From assembly GCF_009796785.1 (NCBI RefSeq), contig NZ_CP047026.1:3702501-3766500 (forward strand): DNA of 64,000 nucleotides, read 5' to 3'. The translations under genes and the position numbers were made by a program. Positions 8,674-18,411 of this stretch are shown here, one piece after another (the stretch's first letter is position 1; each line of letters begins with the position of its first letter). The notes under the pieces were generated by a model, which was not told the DNA's origin, searched no databases, and worked only from the letters and a program-made list of their open reading frames with translations. Origin of the DNA: Polaribacter sp. L3A8 (GTDB lineage: Bacteria; Bacteroidota; Bacteroidia; Flavobacteriales; Flavobacteriaceae).

Positions 8674-9699
8674 TTAAACAACAGTTAATAATTTTTTCTT
8701 AAATCCGTTTGGGGTAATGCCATACTTTTCTCTAAAAATTTTAGAGAAGTAACTTCTACTGCTAAAGCCAATTGTATAAACAATTTGAGAAATATTTAAA
8801 TCTGTGTTTTTTAATAGATCTCTTGCAGACTCTAGACGTATATGTCTTATATATTCTGTAACAGTTCTATTGTATAAAAACTTAAACCCATCTTGTAATT
8901 TAGCTTGGGTTAATCCAGAATCTAAAGAAAGCTCTTCTAGCGTATAATTTTTAGCAGGATTTTTTACAATTTGTTTTCCTAATTTACGTACTATTTTTAA
9001 TTCCTCTTTAACAAGAGATGTTGGCAATGGTACGCCTTCTAAAAGTCGATTGTGTTGTTGTATGTGTAAAGATAATATTTCGTAAACTCGTGCTTCAATT
9101 TTAAGAATACGCAACATTCCTTTTCCTTTTACCTTCTTTATTTGCGATATAATGTCTGCCATTTTTAAATTTAGCGTTCCATAATTAGCAAAACGATAAT
9201 CATGATCTGTATCTACAAAAACTTCGTATAGTTTTTCATTTAAAGTAGAAACGTTAGTGGTTCTTTTCTTTAAAAATTTCTTTCTAACAATTTCTATAAG
9301 ATTAATTTCTACAGTTTCATTTTTAGGAAAATGTAGGTAATTATAGCCGCCTGTTTTATTGGTAAAAATTAACGATTGAAATTGTTCTATTTTACTTTCT
9401 TTATTATCAACACCAAATCGATGTTTAAAAGAACCAAGCGATGGGTAAATAAATCGAAGTGGATTGAATTCTGGAACTGCCTGAATTTTAAAAATAAACT
9501 CTTTGTGTAGTTTAATGTCAAAATCTAATAAATTTACACCCCAATCAAAAGGTATAAAGCGAATCTTTCCAGTACCATTTTCATTATTAATGGTAAGTAC
9601 ACTTTCGCTCCAATTACCAGTAATAGAACCGCCTATTTTTTCGGCAATCTGCTCGATCAAGTCTTTGTCACTATCCGCAATTATTTCTATTTCAATCAT
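8674..9699 (-). CDS. AraC-type helix-turn-helix regulator
   Basis: A 341-aa transcription factor. The C-terminal ~100 residues form an AraC double helix-turn-helix, with LSLDSGLTQAKLQDGFKFL and ISQIVYTIGFSSRSYFSKIF followed by YGITPNGFKK. The N-terminal ~230 residues match no sensor domain I recognise. A longer frame begins at TTG 9741; the ATG at 9699, giving MIEIEIIADSDKDLIEQI, is preferred. The gene lies between the YtxH trio and the DUF2383/DUF1328 genes, so control of these stress-type genes is a reasonable guess with no direct proof. Confidence 0.85.
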   Translation of the reverse strand: MIEIEIIADSDKDLIEQIAEKIGGSITGNWSESVLTINNENGTGKIRFIPFDWGVNLLDFDIKLHKEFIFKIQAVPEFNPLRFIYPSLGSFKHRFGVDNKESKIEQFQSLIFTNKTGGYNYLHFPKNETVEINLIEIVRKKFLKKRTTNVSTLNEKLYEVFVDTDHDYRFANYGTLNLKMADIISQIKKVKGKGMLRILKIEARVYEILSLHIQQHNRLLEGVPLPTSLVKEELKIVRKLGKQIVKNPAKNYTLEELSLDSGLTQAKLQDGFKFLYNRTVTEYIRHIRLESARDLLKNTDLNISQIVYTIGFSSRSYFSKIFREKYGITPNGFKKKLLTVV

Positions 9700-10027
9700 T
9701 GTGATAAAATCATTTAAACAAACTGTTAATATGCGCTCCAAATAAAAAAATAAAAATAGTTTAAATTTTTAATAAATCGGTTAATAATTATACGAATAGA
9801 ATCATAAAAATAAAGGAGGCTAATTATTGTGCTGATAATCTTTGTCTAAGAATAAATTTAAATGAGTTAAACATTAGATTATATGCATTCATTAGAATCT
9901 TAAAACAGCCATATTTTTGTGTAACAGAAAGTTGTTACCTAATAATTAATTACAATTTTTTTGTTAAAGATGTACATCGTTTGACATCTATAAAGGAAAC
10001 AAACGTTCATATAAAATACTTATCATT
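9700..10027. other. Intergenic region with two inverted repeats
   Basis: This region separates the AraC-type gene from the DUF2383 gene. It holds GTAACA (9921-9926) inverted as TGTTAC (9933-9938), and AGATGT (9968-9973) inverted as ACATCT (9984-9989), the latter including the palindrome GATGTACATC. No gene is visible. An AAGGAGG at 9813-9819 leads only to a 6-codon frame. Confidence 0.5.
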
Positions 10028-10474
10028 ATGACGTATACAGAACAAGTAGGAGAAAAACTAAATGTAATTTTAGAAAAAACCTTTGATGCTGAAAAAGGAT
10101 TTAATAAAGCCGCTGAAAACATAGAAAACAAGGCGCTTAAAAATTATTTTAAAGCAAAATCTCAAGAAAGAAATATTTTTGGGCACGAATTAAAAGAAGA
10201 AATTAAAAGCTTTAATCAAGAAATAGATAAAGGTGCTAGTGTTGCAGGTGCTGCCCATAGGGCTTGGATGGATATAAAAAGCCTTTTTTCTTTAGATGAT
10301 GAAGAATCGATGTTAGAAGAAGCTATTAGAGGAGAAAAAACAGCAGTAAAAGAATACGAAGAAGTAATTAATGAAACCCAATTGCCTTCTAGCACAAAAT
10401 CTTTATTAGTATCACAAAAAAATAAAATTGAAAATGGGTTATATAGTATTAAAACTTTAGAAGATATAAGTTAA
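10028..10474 (+). CDS. PA2169/DUF2383 four-helix-bundle protein
   Basis: A 148-aa soluble, almost entirely helical protein. It has the DUF2383 pattern, with an N-terminal helix pair (EKLNVILEKTFDAEKGFNKA) and the later AWMDIKSLF and EEAIRGEKTAVKEYEEVI helices typical of the ferritin-like PA2169 family. A conserved Glu/His set resembles a diiron site, but metal binding is unproven. Members are often stress-induced. The gene ends at its own terminator (10501-10530). Confidence 0.85.
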   Translation: MTYTEQVGEKLNVILEKTFDAEKGFNKAAENIENKALKNYFKAKSQERNIFGHELKEEIKSFNQEIDKGASVAGAAHRAWMDIKSLFSLDDEESMLEEAIRGEKTAVKEYEEVINETQLPSSTKSLLVSQKNKIENGLYSIKTLEDIS

Positions 10475-10500
10475 TAGTTTTAGTTTAGTTAATTGGTTGT

Positions 10501-10530
10501 AGGTTGTCTGAAAAGGCAACCTTTTTTTTT
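10501..10530 (+). terminator. Terminator of the DUF2383 gene
   Basis: An 8-bp stem, AGGTTGTC with GGCAACCT (one G-T pair), encloses a 6-nt loop and is followed by nine T. Confidence 0.85.
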
Positions 10531-10593
10531 ATAATGATTTTGTTTGAGTTCAAATGTAATGTATAAGAGTTAACTGCTAGTTGATAAGTGTTT

Positions 10594-10601
10594 TACATTT
10601 G
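10594..10601 (+). promoter_or_regulatory. -7 box upstream of the DUF1328 gene
   Basis: TACATTTG matches TAnnTTTG 59 bp before the ATG at 10660. The nearest upstream TTG (10581) is too close to be a -33 box. Confidence 0.4.
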
Positions 10602-10659
10602 TAGTGTAGGAAATAATTAACCAAATTATTTAATTTATTAACCATTAAAACTTAAAAAT

Positions 10660-10821
10660 ATGTTACGTTGGACAGTCACTTTTATAATAATAGCATTAAT
10701 TGCAGGTGTTTTAGGATTTGGGGGAATTGCAGGAGCTGCAGCCGGAATTGCTAAAATAATTTTTATAATCTTTATTATTCTTTTTTTATTATCTCTAATT
10801 ACCGGTAGAAAAAAAGTATAA
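10660..10821 (+). CDS. DUF1328 (YtjA-like) small membrane protein
   Basis: A 53-codon frame from ATG 10660 to TAA 10819-10821. The product begins [20 protein letters not shown] and has a central [15 protein letters not shown], the hallmark of the DUF1328/YtjA family of two-segment membrane peptides, then a basic tail GRKKV. The family is often regulated with general stress genes and has no known activity. It follows the DUF2383 gene after a terminator and a new -7 box, so it has its own transcript, which ends at 10874-10907. Confidence 0.88.
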   Translation: MLRWTVTFIIIALIAGVLGFGGIAGAAAGIAKIIFIIFIILFLLSLITGRKKV

Positions 10822-10873
10822 TGAATTACACTATAATTTTATTTAGATTAGATTTTAGATAATTTATAAAATA

Positions 10874-10907
10874 AAAAAAGCATCCAAATTTGGATGCTTT
10901 TTTATGT
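10874..10907. terminator. Bidirectional terminator between DUF1328 and hppA
   Basis: The perfect palindromic stem AAAAAGCATCCAAA with TTTGGATGCTTTTT has an A-run on one side and a T-run on the other, so it can serve both convergent genes. Confidence 0.88.
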
Positions 10908-10923
10908 ATTAGCTAAAAAAGTA

Positions 10924-13308
10924 CTAGTTTGTTTTTTCTGCAATCACTTCGATATTTTTAGCGATTTCTTTTTTTGTCACATTTACAGAAACAATGTTTC
11001 CTGTTTCTTTAGCTTTTTGTTCAATTTCTTCTATGGTTCCTTCTATTTTTAGAACCTCTTCAGTTACAACACCGTTCATAATTTTAGTAGTTGTAATAGT
11101 TGCTGCTGCTAAATCTCCAGTAGTTTGTGTAATTTCTACTCTAACATCTTTTTTAGAATTGTTGTAATCAGAAACGGCATTACTATTTAAAGCAATACTC
11201 GGTGCAATTACAAGTGCAACAACAGACATTAATTTTAAAAGAATGTTTAAAGAAGGTCCAGAAGTATCTTTAAAAGGATCTCCAACAGTATCACCTACAA
11301 CAGCAGCTTTGTGAGCATCTGTTCCTTTTTTACCTTGCTCTTCAATTGTTTTTTTAGCGTTATCCCAAGCACCACCTGCGTTAGATTGAAAAATAGCCAT
11401 TAAAACCCCACAAGTTGTAACACCTGCAAGAAGTCCTCCTAACATTTCTGCTCCACCAATAAAACCAACAGCAACAGGAACAACGATTGCTAATAATCCT
11501 GGTAATACCATTTCTCTAATAGATGCTTTTGTAGAAATATCAATACATTTTCCATAATCTGCAACACCATCTGCGTCGTCAAAAATAGCTCTGTCTTCTT
11601 TAGAAGCTTTTGTCATATCAGAATCGTACTTACGCATTATTTCTAAGGCAGCTTTTAATTTTGGAATGTCTCTAAATTGACGTCTAACTTCTTCTATCAT
11701 TGCCATTGCAGCTCTACCTACGGCATTCATAGATAATGCAGAAAATACAAAAGGTAACATACCACCAATTAATAAACCTGCCATAATTTTAGGTTGAGAA
11801 ACATCAATAGCAATAACGTTTGCTGTTTTCATAAAAGCAGCAAATAAAGCCAAAGCCGTTAAAGCAGCAGAAGCAATTGCAAATCCTTTACCTACTGCTG
11901 CAGTTGTATTACCAACCGCATCTAATTTATCTGTACGTTCTCTAACTTCACTTGGTAATTCTGCCATTTCAGCAATACCACCCGCGTTATCACAAATGGG
12001 GCCGTAAGCATCTACGGCTAATTGAATACCTGTATTAGCTAACATGCCTACTGCTGCAATAGCAATACCGTATAAACCTGCAAAATGATGAGAAACCATA
12101 ATTGCAGCTGCAATTAAAAGAATAGGAATCATGGTAGACATCATACCAACCCCTAAACCAGCAATAATATTTGTTGCTGCTCCAGTTTCAGATTGTTTTA
12201 CAATAGACATTACAGGTTTTTTTCCTGTTGCAGTATAATATTCAGTTATTTTACCAACCCCTAAGCCTGCAGCTAAACCAGCAATTGTTGCCCAAAACAC
12301 ACCCATTGCCCCGAAAGGTAATTCAGAATGAGACTCCGGAATTAAAGTGTTAATAATAAAATAAGAAGCGATTACCATTAAACCCGCAGAACCAAATTCG
12401 CCAATATTTAATGCTGTTTGTGGGTTGCCACCATCTTTTACTTTTACAAAGAAGGTACCTAGTATAGACATTATAATACCAACAGCCCCAAGTACTAAAG
12501 GTAAGTACACAGCTCCTAAGCCATCAAAAGTAGGTGTTATAATAAAAGCACCTAATACCATAGTACCAATAATAGAACCTACATAAGATTCAAATAAATC
12601 TGCACCCATACCAGCAACATCACCAACATTATCACCAACATTATCTGCAATAGTTGCAGGATTTAAAGGGTGGTCTTCTGGAATACCAGCTTCTACTTTA
12701 CCAACTAAATCTGCACCAACATCGGCAGCTTTTGTATAAATACCACCACCAACACGTGCAAATAATGCAATTGATGAGGCTCCTAATGAGAAACCAGATA
12801 GTACATTTAAGACCATTGATAAATTTTCAGCTCCAGGCCACATACTTTGATAGAACATAAATAGCCCACTTAAACCTAAGATACCTAGACCTACAACCCC
12901 TAAGCCCATTACAGCACCTCCTGCAAAAGCAACTTCTAATGCTTTACCTAATGATGTTCTTGCAGCTTCTGTGGTTCTAACATTTGCTTTTGTTGCCACT
13001 TTCATACCAATAAAGCCAGCTAAGGCAGAACAAATAGCACCAATAATAAAAGAGACTGCTACCATTCCGTTAGAGCCTACTTCATTTGCTCCTTTAAAGA
13101 ATAGCAAAATAGCTACAGCAATTACAAAAATTGCTAAAACCTTGTATTCTGCTTTTAAGAAAGCCATTGCACCATCTGCAATGTTTTTTGCTATTCGAGA
13201 CATTTTCTCGTCACCAACTGCTTGTTTTGAAACCCAACCGCTTTTTAGAAAAACGAAAATTAATGCTACCACACCAAATAGTGGGAGAAATTTTACTATT
13301 ACTTCCAT
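10924..13308 (-). CDS. hppA: Membrane ion-translocating pyrophosphatase
   Basis: A 794-aa polytopic protein that hydrolyses cytoplasmic pyrophosphate and pumps Na+ and/or H+. The catalytic [18 protein letters not shown] block begins near residue 194, with [12 protein letters not shown] after it. A second acidic site includes [16 protein letters not shown] near residue 690. [11 protein letters not shown] near residue 464 carries Ala where K+-independent enzymes have Lys, which points to a K+-dependent type. About 80 hydrophilic residues after the last membrane segment (from about residue 712) are unusual. Na+ versus H+ use cannot be decided by eye. ppa lies just upstream on the same strand but has its own terminator. 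Confidence 0.95.
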   Translation of the reverse strand: MEVIVKFLPLFGVVALIFVFLKSGWVSKQAVGDEKMSRIAKNIADGAMAFLKAEYKVLAIFVIAVAILLFFKGANEVGSNGMVAVSFIIGAICSALAGFIGMKVATKANVRTTEAARTSLGKALEVAFAGGAVMGLGVVGLGILGLSGLFMFYQSMWPGAENLSMVLNVLSGFSLGASSIALFARVGGGIYTKAADVGADLVGKVEAGIPEDHPLNPATIADNVGDNVGDVAGMGADLFESYVGSIIGTMVLGAFIITPTFDGLGAVYLPLVLGAVGIIMSILGTFFVKVKDGGNPQTALNIGEFGSAGLMVIASYFIINTLIPESHSELPFGAMGVFWATIAGLAAGLGVGKITEYYTATGKKPVMSIVKQSETGAATNIIAGLGVGMMSTMIPILLIAAAIMVSHHFAGLYGIAIAAVGMLANTGIQLAVDAYGPICDNAGGIAEMAELPSEVRERTDKLDAVGNTTAAVGKGFAIASAALTALALFAAFMKTANVIAIDVSQPKIMAGLLIGGMLPFVFSALSMNAVGRAAMAMIEEVRRQFRDIPKLKAALEIMRKYDSDMTKASKEDRAIFDDADGVADYGKCIDISTKASIREMVLPGLLAIVVPVAVGFIGGAEMLGGLLAGVTTCGVLMAIFQSNAGGAWDNAKKTIEEQGKKGTDAHKAAVVGDTVGDPFKDTSGPSLNILLKLMSVVALVIAPSIALNSNAVSDYNNSKKDVRVEITQTTGDLAAATITTTKIMNGVVTEEVLKIEGTIEEIEQKAKETGNIVSVNVTKKEIAKNIEVIAEKTN

Positions 13309-13542
13309 ATTTACTTATTTTGTAATTTAACTTATTTTTTCTTGATAAGCTAAAGTAAGAAAATATATCTCACAAAAAAAACCTATGTAAATTAAAGATA
13401 TCGTATTTTACACCCTTTTAAATTATATTATCCATACTATGACTTTTGTCAGTTTTTTATAGATATAATTAAATTTTGATATCATAAACAAATAGTTGAT
13501 AACTATAATCAATATTAGAGAAGTAGACTGGGATTTAAAAAT

Positions 13543-13576
13543 AAAAAAACCATCTTAATAGTAAGATGGTTTTTTA
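13543..13576 (-). terminator. Terminator of ppa
   Basis: A 14-bp perfect stem, AAAAAACCATCTTA with TAAGATGGTTTTTT, has a 4-nt loop and lies 22 bp beyond the ppa stop. It separates ppa from hppA. Confidence 0.88.
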
Positions 13577-13597
13577 TGTTGCTTTTTTAGTTTTCTA

Positions 13598-14149
13598 TTA
13601 TATAGTAAACGTTCTTTTTTTCTTGTGTTCGCTATCATCATAACGTTTAACACATTCATCATATATTTTAATTGCAGCTGTTGCGTCTCCCCATCCACCT
13701 GTATCAACTTTTTTCTTTTCTAAGTCTTTATAAACTTGAAAAAAGTGTTCAATCTCTTTTAATCTGTGAGGATTTAAATCTGCAATATCTTCTTTATTAC
13801 TCCAAATAGGATCAGAAACGGGTACACAAATTATTTTTTCATCAGGACCTTTTTCGTCAGTCATATAGAAAACTCCAATTGGTCTAACTTCCATAACAAC
13901 CATTGGGTAGGTTGGTTGATGCCCTAAAACTAATACATCTAATGGATCTGCATCTAAGGCTAAAGTTTCTGGAATAAACCCGTAATCACCTGGGTACATC
14001 ATAGATGAAAAAAGCATTCTATCGAATCTAATTTTATGTAATGTAAAATCATATTCGTATTTATTTCTACTTCCTTTAGGTATTTCTATAAGTACGTCAA
14101 AAGTTACTTGTCTTTTTGGTTCTTTACTCATTGCTTTTGGTTCTTTCAT
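13598..14149 (-). CDS. ppa: Soluble inorganic pyrophosphatase
   Basis: A 183-aa family I pyrophosphatase that hydrolyses PPi to two phosphates in the cytosol. The signature DADPLDVLVLG is at residues 66-76, with the metal-binding aspartates, and PGDYGFIPETL precedes it. A second Met at residue 7 (MSKEPKRQ) could also be the start. It sits directly upstream of hppA, so the soluble and membrane pyrophosphatases are neighbours with separate terminators. A -7 box lies at 14164-14171. Confidence 0.95.
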   Translation of the reverse strand: MKEPKAMSKEPKRQVTFDVLIEIPKGSRNKYEYDFTLHKIRFDRMLFSSMMYPGDYGFIPETLALDADPLDVLVLGHQPTYPMVVMEVRPIGVFYMTDEKGPDEKIICVPVSDPIWSNKEDIADLNPHRLKEIEHFFQVYKDLEKKKVDTGGWGDATAAIKIYDECVKRYDDSEHKKKRTFTI

Positions 14150-14163
14150 TATTTGGATTTAGA

Positions 14164-14171
14164 CAAAAATA
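14164..14171 (-). promoter_or_regulatory. -7 box upstream of ppa
   Basis: The minus strand reads TATTTTTG, a TAnnTTTG match 15 bp before the ATG. No TTG is visible at the -33 distance. Confidence 0.45.
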
Positions 14172-14272
14172 GTTATAAATTAAATTTTATTTTAGATTTT
14201 ATGACATAAATTTACGCAAAGGTTTTCGATTAGGTTAATATCATTACAAAAAAAGTATTCACTTTTGGTATT

Positions 14273-16780
14273 TTAAAAATTAAATATTAAACCAGCAGTG
14301 ATGCCAAATTTCCTAGCTTCTGGATTATCGAAGTAGTTTCCTCTAAAATTAAAGTCTACTCTTAATATTTTAAAAATGTTAGCAACCCCTACACTGTATT
14401 CATAATATGGTTCTTTAGAAGGAGCTCTTAAAAGTATTTCATTACTATTGCCAGTTGTATTTAATGCTATGTTTTTGTTAGAAATGTCTCCTATAAAAGT
14501 TTTAAAGCCTATTACAGTTCTTAATTTTGTCTTTTTTAACAAAGGAATTCTAGAAAATATTCTTCCATTAAAATTATGTTCTAAATGAAAAGAAGCATAT
14601 TTATCTGTGGTAAATTCATAAAAATCTAACAGGTTAAAAGTATTGTTAAATATAAAGTAGGTTTGGTTTCCGGGAGCAACACTTAACAAGCCTAGGGGAA
14701 CTTCTCCAAATGTTTGACCTGTTTCTAGGGATGTTTTTAATCGACCAAGACCTCCAATTTCCCATAATTTAAAGAATGAAAATTGAACCTTTGTATAATT
14801 AAAGTCACTATCAAAAATATCTTTACTACCTCTAGTTATTTGGGTAAAGTATTGCGTAAAATCTGTATTTGCAGCATCTCTTTGAACTCCAAAACCAGAC
14901 ATTTTTCTTTTAGGGTAGTAACCAGCAGAAAATACAGTTTCTAATTGTCTTATTCTAGATGAAATCCCTTTTGTTGCATCAGGGTCATTATAATCTAAAC
15001 TGAAACTGTCTGAAGCAGAACTAAGTGTTTTGTAATTTGTAGAAAGTTTTAAGATTAAGTTAGGTGTTGGCTCAATTTCTCCTGTAAGTGTGGTAATATT
15101 AATTTTAGTTAGTTTGTCATTTGTGCCAGTTCCTATTAAAGAAGAGGATCCGTCGCTTCTACCTAATACGTCTGTAGTAGCAGTTAAAGTTGCTCCAATT
15201 TGTTCTATATCATTCTTTTTACCACCAGTAATTATAAATCTATTTTTTTTATTTACAAGCCATTTTCCCTGAAAACCATATTTTAGATTTTTATCTTTAA
15301 AACCATAAGCGGTATAAGCCTCTAATCTAAATAAATCGTTTGTAGATTTATAGGTTCGTCCTCCAACACGTACACGCAATCCTTCTACATCATTAAAACC
15401 AAAAGTAGAAAAAATAGGTCCGTAATCTATGTTTAAAGCATCGATTTCAAAATATCCAGAATAAGCTGTTTGAACGGCTTTGTTTATGTTTTTAAACTTT
15501 TTAACGGTTTTTAAGGTATCTATTAGTTTGTAAATTCCTTTTTCGTTTTCATTTAACTCCTCTAATCTGTTCTCATTCCAAAACTCTTTAGGTTTACTAT
15601 AGGAATCTTGATTAGCTGTAAAAACTTTTTTATCGTAAAAATTGTCATCTTTTAAAGGTTTGTTAAAAATATAATCTTTGTAGATGGTTGTTTTTTTACC
15701 GTATACTCCTCTAGATTTTTCTTTTTTACTAAGCGCAAAATCAGATAATAAATAATCTCGCTTTAAGACAAAAATAGAGTCGTTTAGTAATTCAAACTCT
15801 TGTTCTATGTAAACGTCTTTCACCCAGTTTATGTTCGCGTTTTTTACTACTTGTAAGTTAATTTCTTTTACGGCAAAAGTGGAGTCGTTTACCCAAAAAT
15901 TTCCTTTAAATGTAAGCTCGTTTCTTCTTCTAGGATAATAAATAATATTATAACACCATTTTTTACCAATAAAAGTACTATCAGCTAAAACATAATTGTA
16001 ATTATTTATTCCTGTTTTAGACAATGGACTCACAAAGCTTTTATCAAAAATTTTTAAGTAGTTGTCATATATATTATATTCAGCATATAAATCATCAATA
16101 TAATTTATAAGTTGTTGATCTTTACTAAAACCAGAGTTTTGATTGGCGATTAAAACTTCTTTTTCTTTTTTTAAAATATTATCACCATACACTTCAGAAA
16201 GTCCTTCATTTAAAAAAACGGGTAAAAAAGTTTTTCCTGTTACGCTAGAGGTGTCTATATCTTTAAAAACAAATTCTAATCCTTTAAATATTTTTTTCTC
16301 CTGTAGTTTTTTATCAATTGTATTTAAATCGAATTCTACTTTTGTGTATTTTTTATACTGATATTGATTAAAATGACTTAATCCGTTTTTACGTTTTTGC
16401 GCCCAAATTTTTCTAAGAATGTCTATTGCAGGGTTATTTTTTTTAGGTTGTTTTCCTGTAACTATTACAATTTCGTTTAAAGAATTTGCTTCCTCTTCTA
16501 GTGTAAGTTTTAAATTGTAATTAATTTTTTTATCTAAAGTAACCACTAACGTTTTAAAACCAATAAAAGATATTACTATCTCATTCCAGTTCTTATCTGA
16601 CTCTAAATAAAAACCACCATTTTCATTACTAGTAGTTCCTTCTATAGAACCTTTAAATTGTATGCTGCAATAAGGGATTGGTATGTTGTCTATGTCTGTA
16701 ATAACACCTTTTACTTTGGTTTGTGCTATTATAGTGATAGAAAAAAAAAGTACGATAATTAATGTTAATTTTATTTTCAT
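14273..16780 (-). CDS. DUF5686 outer-membrane protein with carboxypeptidase-like regulatory domain
   Basis: An 835-aa exported protein. A signal peptide (residues 1-19, ending near TIIAQ) is followed by a carboxypeptidase-D regulatory-like beta-sandwich (KVKGVITDIDNIPIPYCSIQ, residues 22-100). Then come a middle region and a long series of alternating beta strands ending in a C-terminal Phe, typical of an outer-membrane barrel. This matches the DUF5686 family of Bacteroidota, which resembles TonB-dependent receptors but lacks a plug. No substrate is known. It is monocistronic, between ppa and pdhB on the same strand. Confidence 0.82.
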   Translation of the reverse strand: MKIKLTLIIVLFFSITIIAQTKVKGVITDIDNIPIPYCSIQFKGSIEGTTSNENGGFYLESDKNWNEIVISFIGFKTLVVTLDKKINYNLKLTLEEEANSLNEIVIVTGKQPKKNNPAIDILRKIWAQKRKNGLSHFNQYQYKKYTKVEFDLNTIDKKLQEKKIFKGLEFVFKDIDTSSVTGKTFLPVFLNEGLSEVYGDNILKKEKEVLIANQNSGFSKDQQLINYIDDLYAEYNIYDNYLKIFDKSFVSPLSKTGINNYNYVLADSTFIGKKWCYNIIYYPRRRNELTFKGNFWVNDSTFAVKEINLQVVKNANINWVKDVYIEQEFELLNDSIFVLKRDYLLSDFALSKKEKSRGVYGKKTTIYKDYIFNKPLKDDNFYDKKVFTANQDSYSKPKEFWNENRLEELNENEKGIYKLIDTLKTVKKFKNINKAVQTAYSGYFEIDALNIDYGPIFSTFGFNDVEGLRVRVGGRTYKSTNDLFRLEAYTAYGFKDKNLKYGFQGKWLVNKKNRFIITGGKKNDIEQIGATLTATTDVLGRSDGSSSLIGTGTNDKLTKINITTLTGEIEPTPNLILKLSTNYKTLSSASDSFSLDYNDPDATKGISSRIRQLETVFSAGYYPKRKMSGFGVQRDAANTDFTQYFTQITRGSKDIFDSDFNYTKVQFSFFKLWEIGGLGRLKTSLETGQTFGEVPLGLLSVAPGNQTYFIFNNTFNLLDFYEFTTDKYASFHLEHNFNGRIFSRIPLLKKTKLRTVIGFKTFIGDISNKNIALNTTGNSNEILLRAPSKEPYYEYSVGVANIFKILRVDFNFRGNYFDNPEARKFGITAGLIFNF

Positions 16781-16940
16781 GATTAAAAATAATCTTTGTT
16801 ATGTTTCTAATGAATGTAGATAACGAGTTAGTTGATGTATTATTTTTAAGTCGAAATTTTACTTATTTTATTACATACTAAAAGTCTATTTCAAATAAAA
16901 AAAGATTGAAGAAAGTAGTTAAGGGTTTAGGCTATTTTAA

Positions 16941-16985
16941 ACAAAAAAAAAGACTAATAAACTGATGTTTAAAAGTCTTTTTTGT
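16941..16985 (-). terminator. Terminator of pdhB
   Basis: Arms ACAAAAAAAAAGACT and AGTCTTTTTTGT form a stem with an 18-nt A/T-rich loop, located 21-65 bp beyond the pdhB stop on the minus strand. Confidence 0.75.
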
Positions 16986-17005
16986 TTAAGATATATTATC
17001 TGTAT

Positions 17006-17986
17006 TTATTTTAAATACATTACTTCTTTAACAGCTGCAATTACATCGTTAGAATTTGGTATCCATTTCTCAAATAATACAGGAGAATAAGGAGCCGGAG
17101 TATCTGCGGTTGTAATTCTTTTAATTGGAGCGTCTAAATAATCGAATGCTTCTTCTTGAACTCTATAAGTAATCTCTGTAGAAATACTTGCAAATGGCCA
17201 AGACTCTTCTAAAATTACTAATCTATTTGTCTTTTTTACTGATGTTAAAATAGCAGCATGATCCATTGGACGCACTGTTCTTAAATCAATAATTTCAACA
17301 GAAATATTTTCTTTTGCTAATTCATCAGCAGCTTTGTAAGCTTCTTTAATAATTTTCCCAAAAGAAACAATAGTTACATCTGTTCCTGCTCTTTTAATGT
17401 CTGCAACTCCAATAGGAATAATGTATTCCCCTTCAGGAATTTCCATTTTGTCACCATACATTTGTTCAGATTCCATAAAAATTACGGGATCATTATCTCT
17501 AATGGCCGCTTTTAATAAACCTTTTGCATCATAAGGGTTAGAAGGTACAATAACCTTTAAACCAGGTGTATTTGCAAACCAGTTTTCAAATGCTTGTGAG
17601 TGCGTTGCTCCTAATTGACCAGCAGAACCTGTTGGACCTCTAAAAACAATAGGACAATTAAATTGTCCGCCAGACATTTGTCTAATTTTTGCAGCATTAT
17701 TTATAATTTGATCAATTCCAACCAAAGAGAAGTTAAAAGTCATATACTCTACAATCGGCCTAAGACCATTCATAGCAGAACCAACTGCAACTCCTGCAAA
17801 ACCAAGTTCAGCAATTGGTGTATCTATAACACGTTTAGCACCAAACTCATCTAACATACCTTTAGATGCTTTATAAGCACCATTATATTCTGCAACTTCT
17901 TCTCCCATTAAATAAATGCTTTCATCTCTGCGCATTTCTTCACTCATGGCTTCACAAATTGCCTCTCTGAACTGAACTGTTTTCAT
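17006..17986 (-). CDS. pdhB: Pyruvate dehydrogenase E1 component, beta subunit
   Basis: A 326-aa transketolase-like subunit that, with the alpha subunit, decarboxylates pyruvate using thiamine diphosphate and passes the acetyl group to E2. The ThDP/pyrimidine segment runs through LMGEEVAEYNGAYKASKGML and the conserved FRGPTGSAGQLGATHSQAFE block. Residues RVIDTPIAELGFAG carry the cofactor-activating Glu. The alpha subunit and E2 are not in the window, so the complex genes are dispersed, as in many flavobacteria. A relative such as an alpha-ketoacid dehydrogenase beta subunit is the main alternative. Confidence 0.92.
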   Translation of the reverse strand: MKTVQFREAICEAMSEEMRRDESIYLMGEEVAEYNGAYKASKGMLDEFGAKRVIDTPIAELGFAGVAVGSAMNGLRPIVEYMTFNFSLVGIDQIINNAAKIRQMSGGQFNCPIVFRGPTGSAGQLGATHSQAFENWFANTPGLKVIVPSNPYDAKGLLKAAIRDNDPVIFMESEQMYGDKMEIPEGEYIIPIGVADIKRAGTDVTIVSFGKIIKEAYKAADELAKENISVEIIDLRTVRPMDHAAILTSVKKTNRLVILEESWPFASISTEITYRVQEEAFDYLDAPIKRITTADTPAPYSPVLFEKWIPNSNDVIAAVKEVMYLK

Positions 17987-18017
17987 TGAATCTAAATTAT
18001 TGTTTGTTTTCGATAGG

Positions 18018-18046
18018 CAAAAGTAAGGAATTTATGAGTAAAACAA
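18018..18046 (-). promoter_or_regulatory. Bacteroidota promoter for pdhB
   Basis: On the minus strand TTG (18046-18044), an 18-nt spacer and TACTTTTG (18025-18018) match both boxes, with a leader of about 25 nt. Confidence 0.62.
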
Positions 18047-18332
18047 ATGTACTTTTATATCAAAAATAGAAGAAGTTTATATTTTGAGTGAGTTTTCTTA
18101 TTTAGTTAGCTTTCAAAAATTATTTTTAGCTTTAAATTTAATTATAAATTCACTTTTAATTTAAAGTGTTTCAAAGAAAAGACCTGTTTACATATTGCAT
18201 TTTATACTTTTATTTATCAATCTAAAGATTGATGATTAAGCCTAAGTGTATATAGATTATCTGCTTTATATTTTTTAAAAAAGTTTAAAAAGCAAAATAA
18301 CAGTTTATCTAATTAATTGTTAAATAAATAAA

Positions 18333-18360
18333 AAATTTACTATGCATGCATAGTAAATTT
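18333..18360. promoter_or_regulatory. Perfect 28-bp palindrome upstream of etfB, likely operator
   Basis: AAATTTACTATGCA is followed immediately by its exact reverse complement, centred at 18346/18347. It ends 51 bp before the etfB ATG and 12 bp before TAATTTCG (18373-18380), a near match to the -7 box. The rest of the 425-bp gap (17987-18411) holds the pdhB promoter and no gene. A perfect palindrome without a T-run fits a dimeric repressor or activator site better than a terminator. Confidence 0.65.
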
Positions 18361-18411
18361 AAAAAAAAGACGTAATTTCGTCAACAAGAAAAGAATATAA
18401 AATTATAATTT

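Noticed and set aside
9813..9849. AAGGAGG Shine-Dalgarno-like site before a GTG frame
   Set aside because: The frame is only six codons long, and strong Shine-Dalgarno sites are not typical of Bacteroidota.
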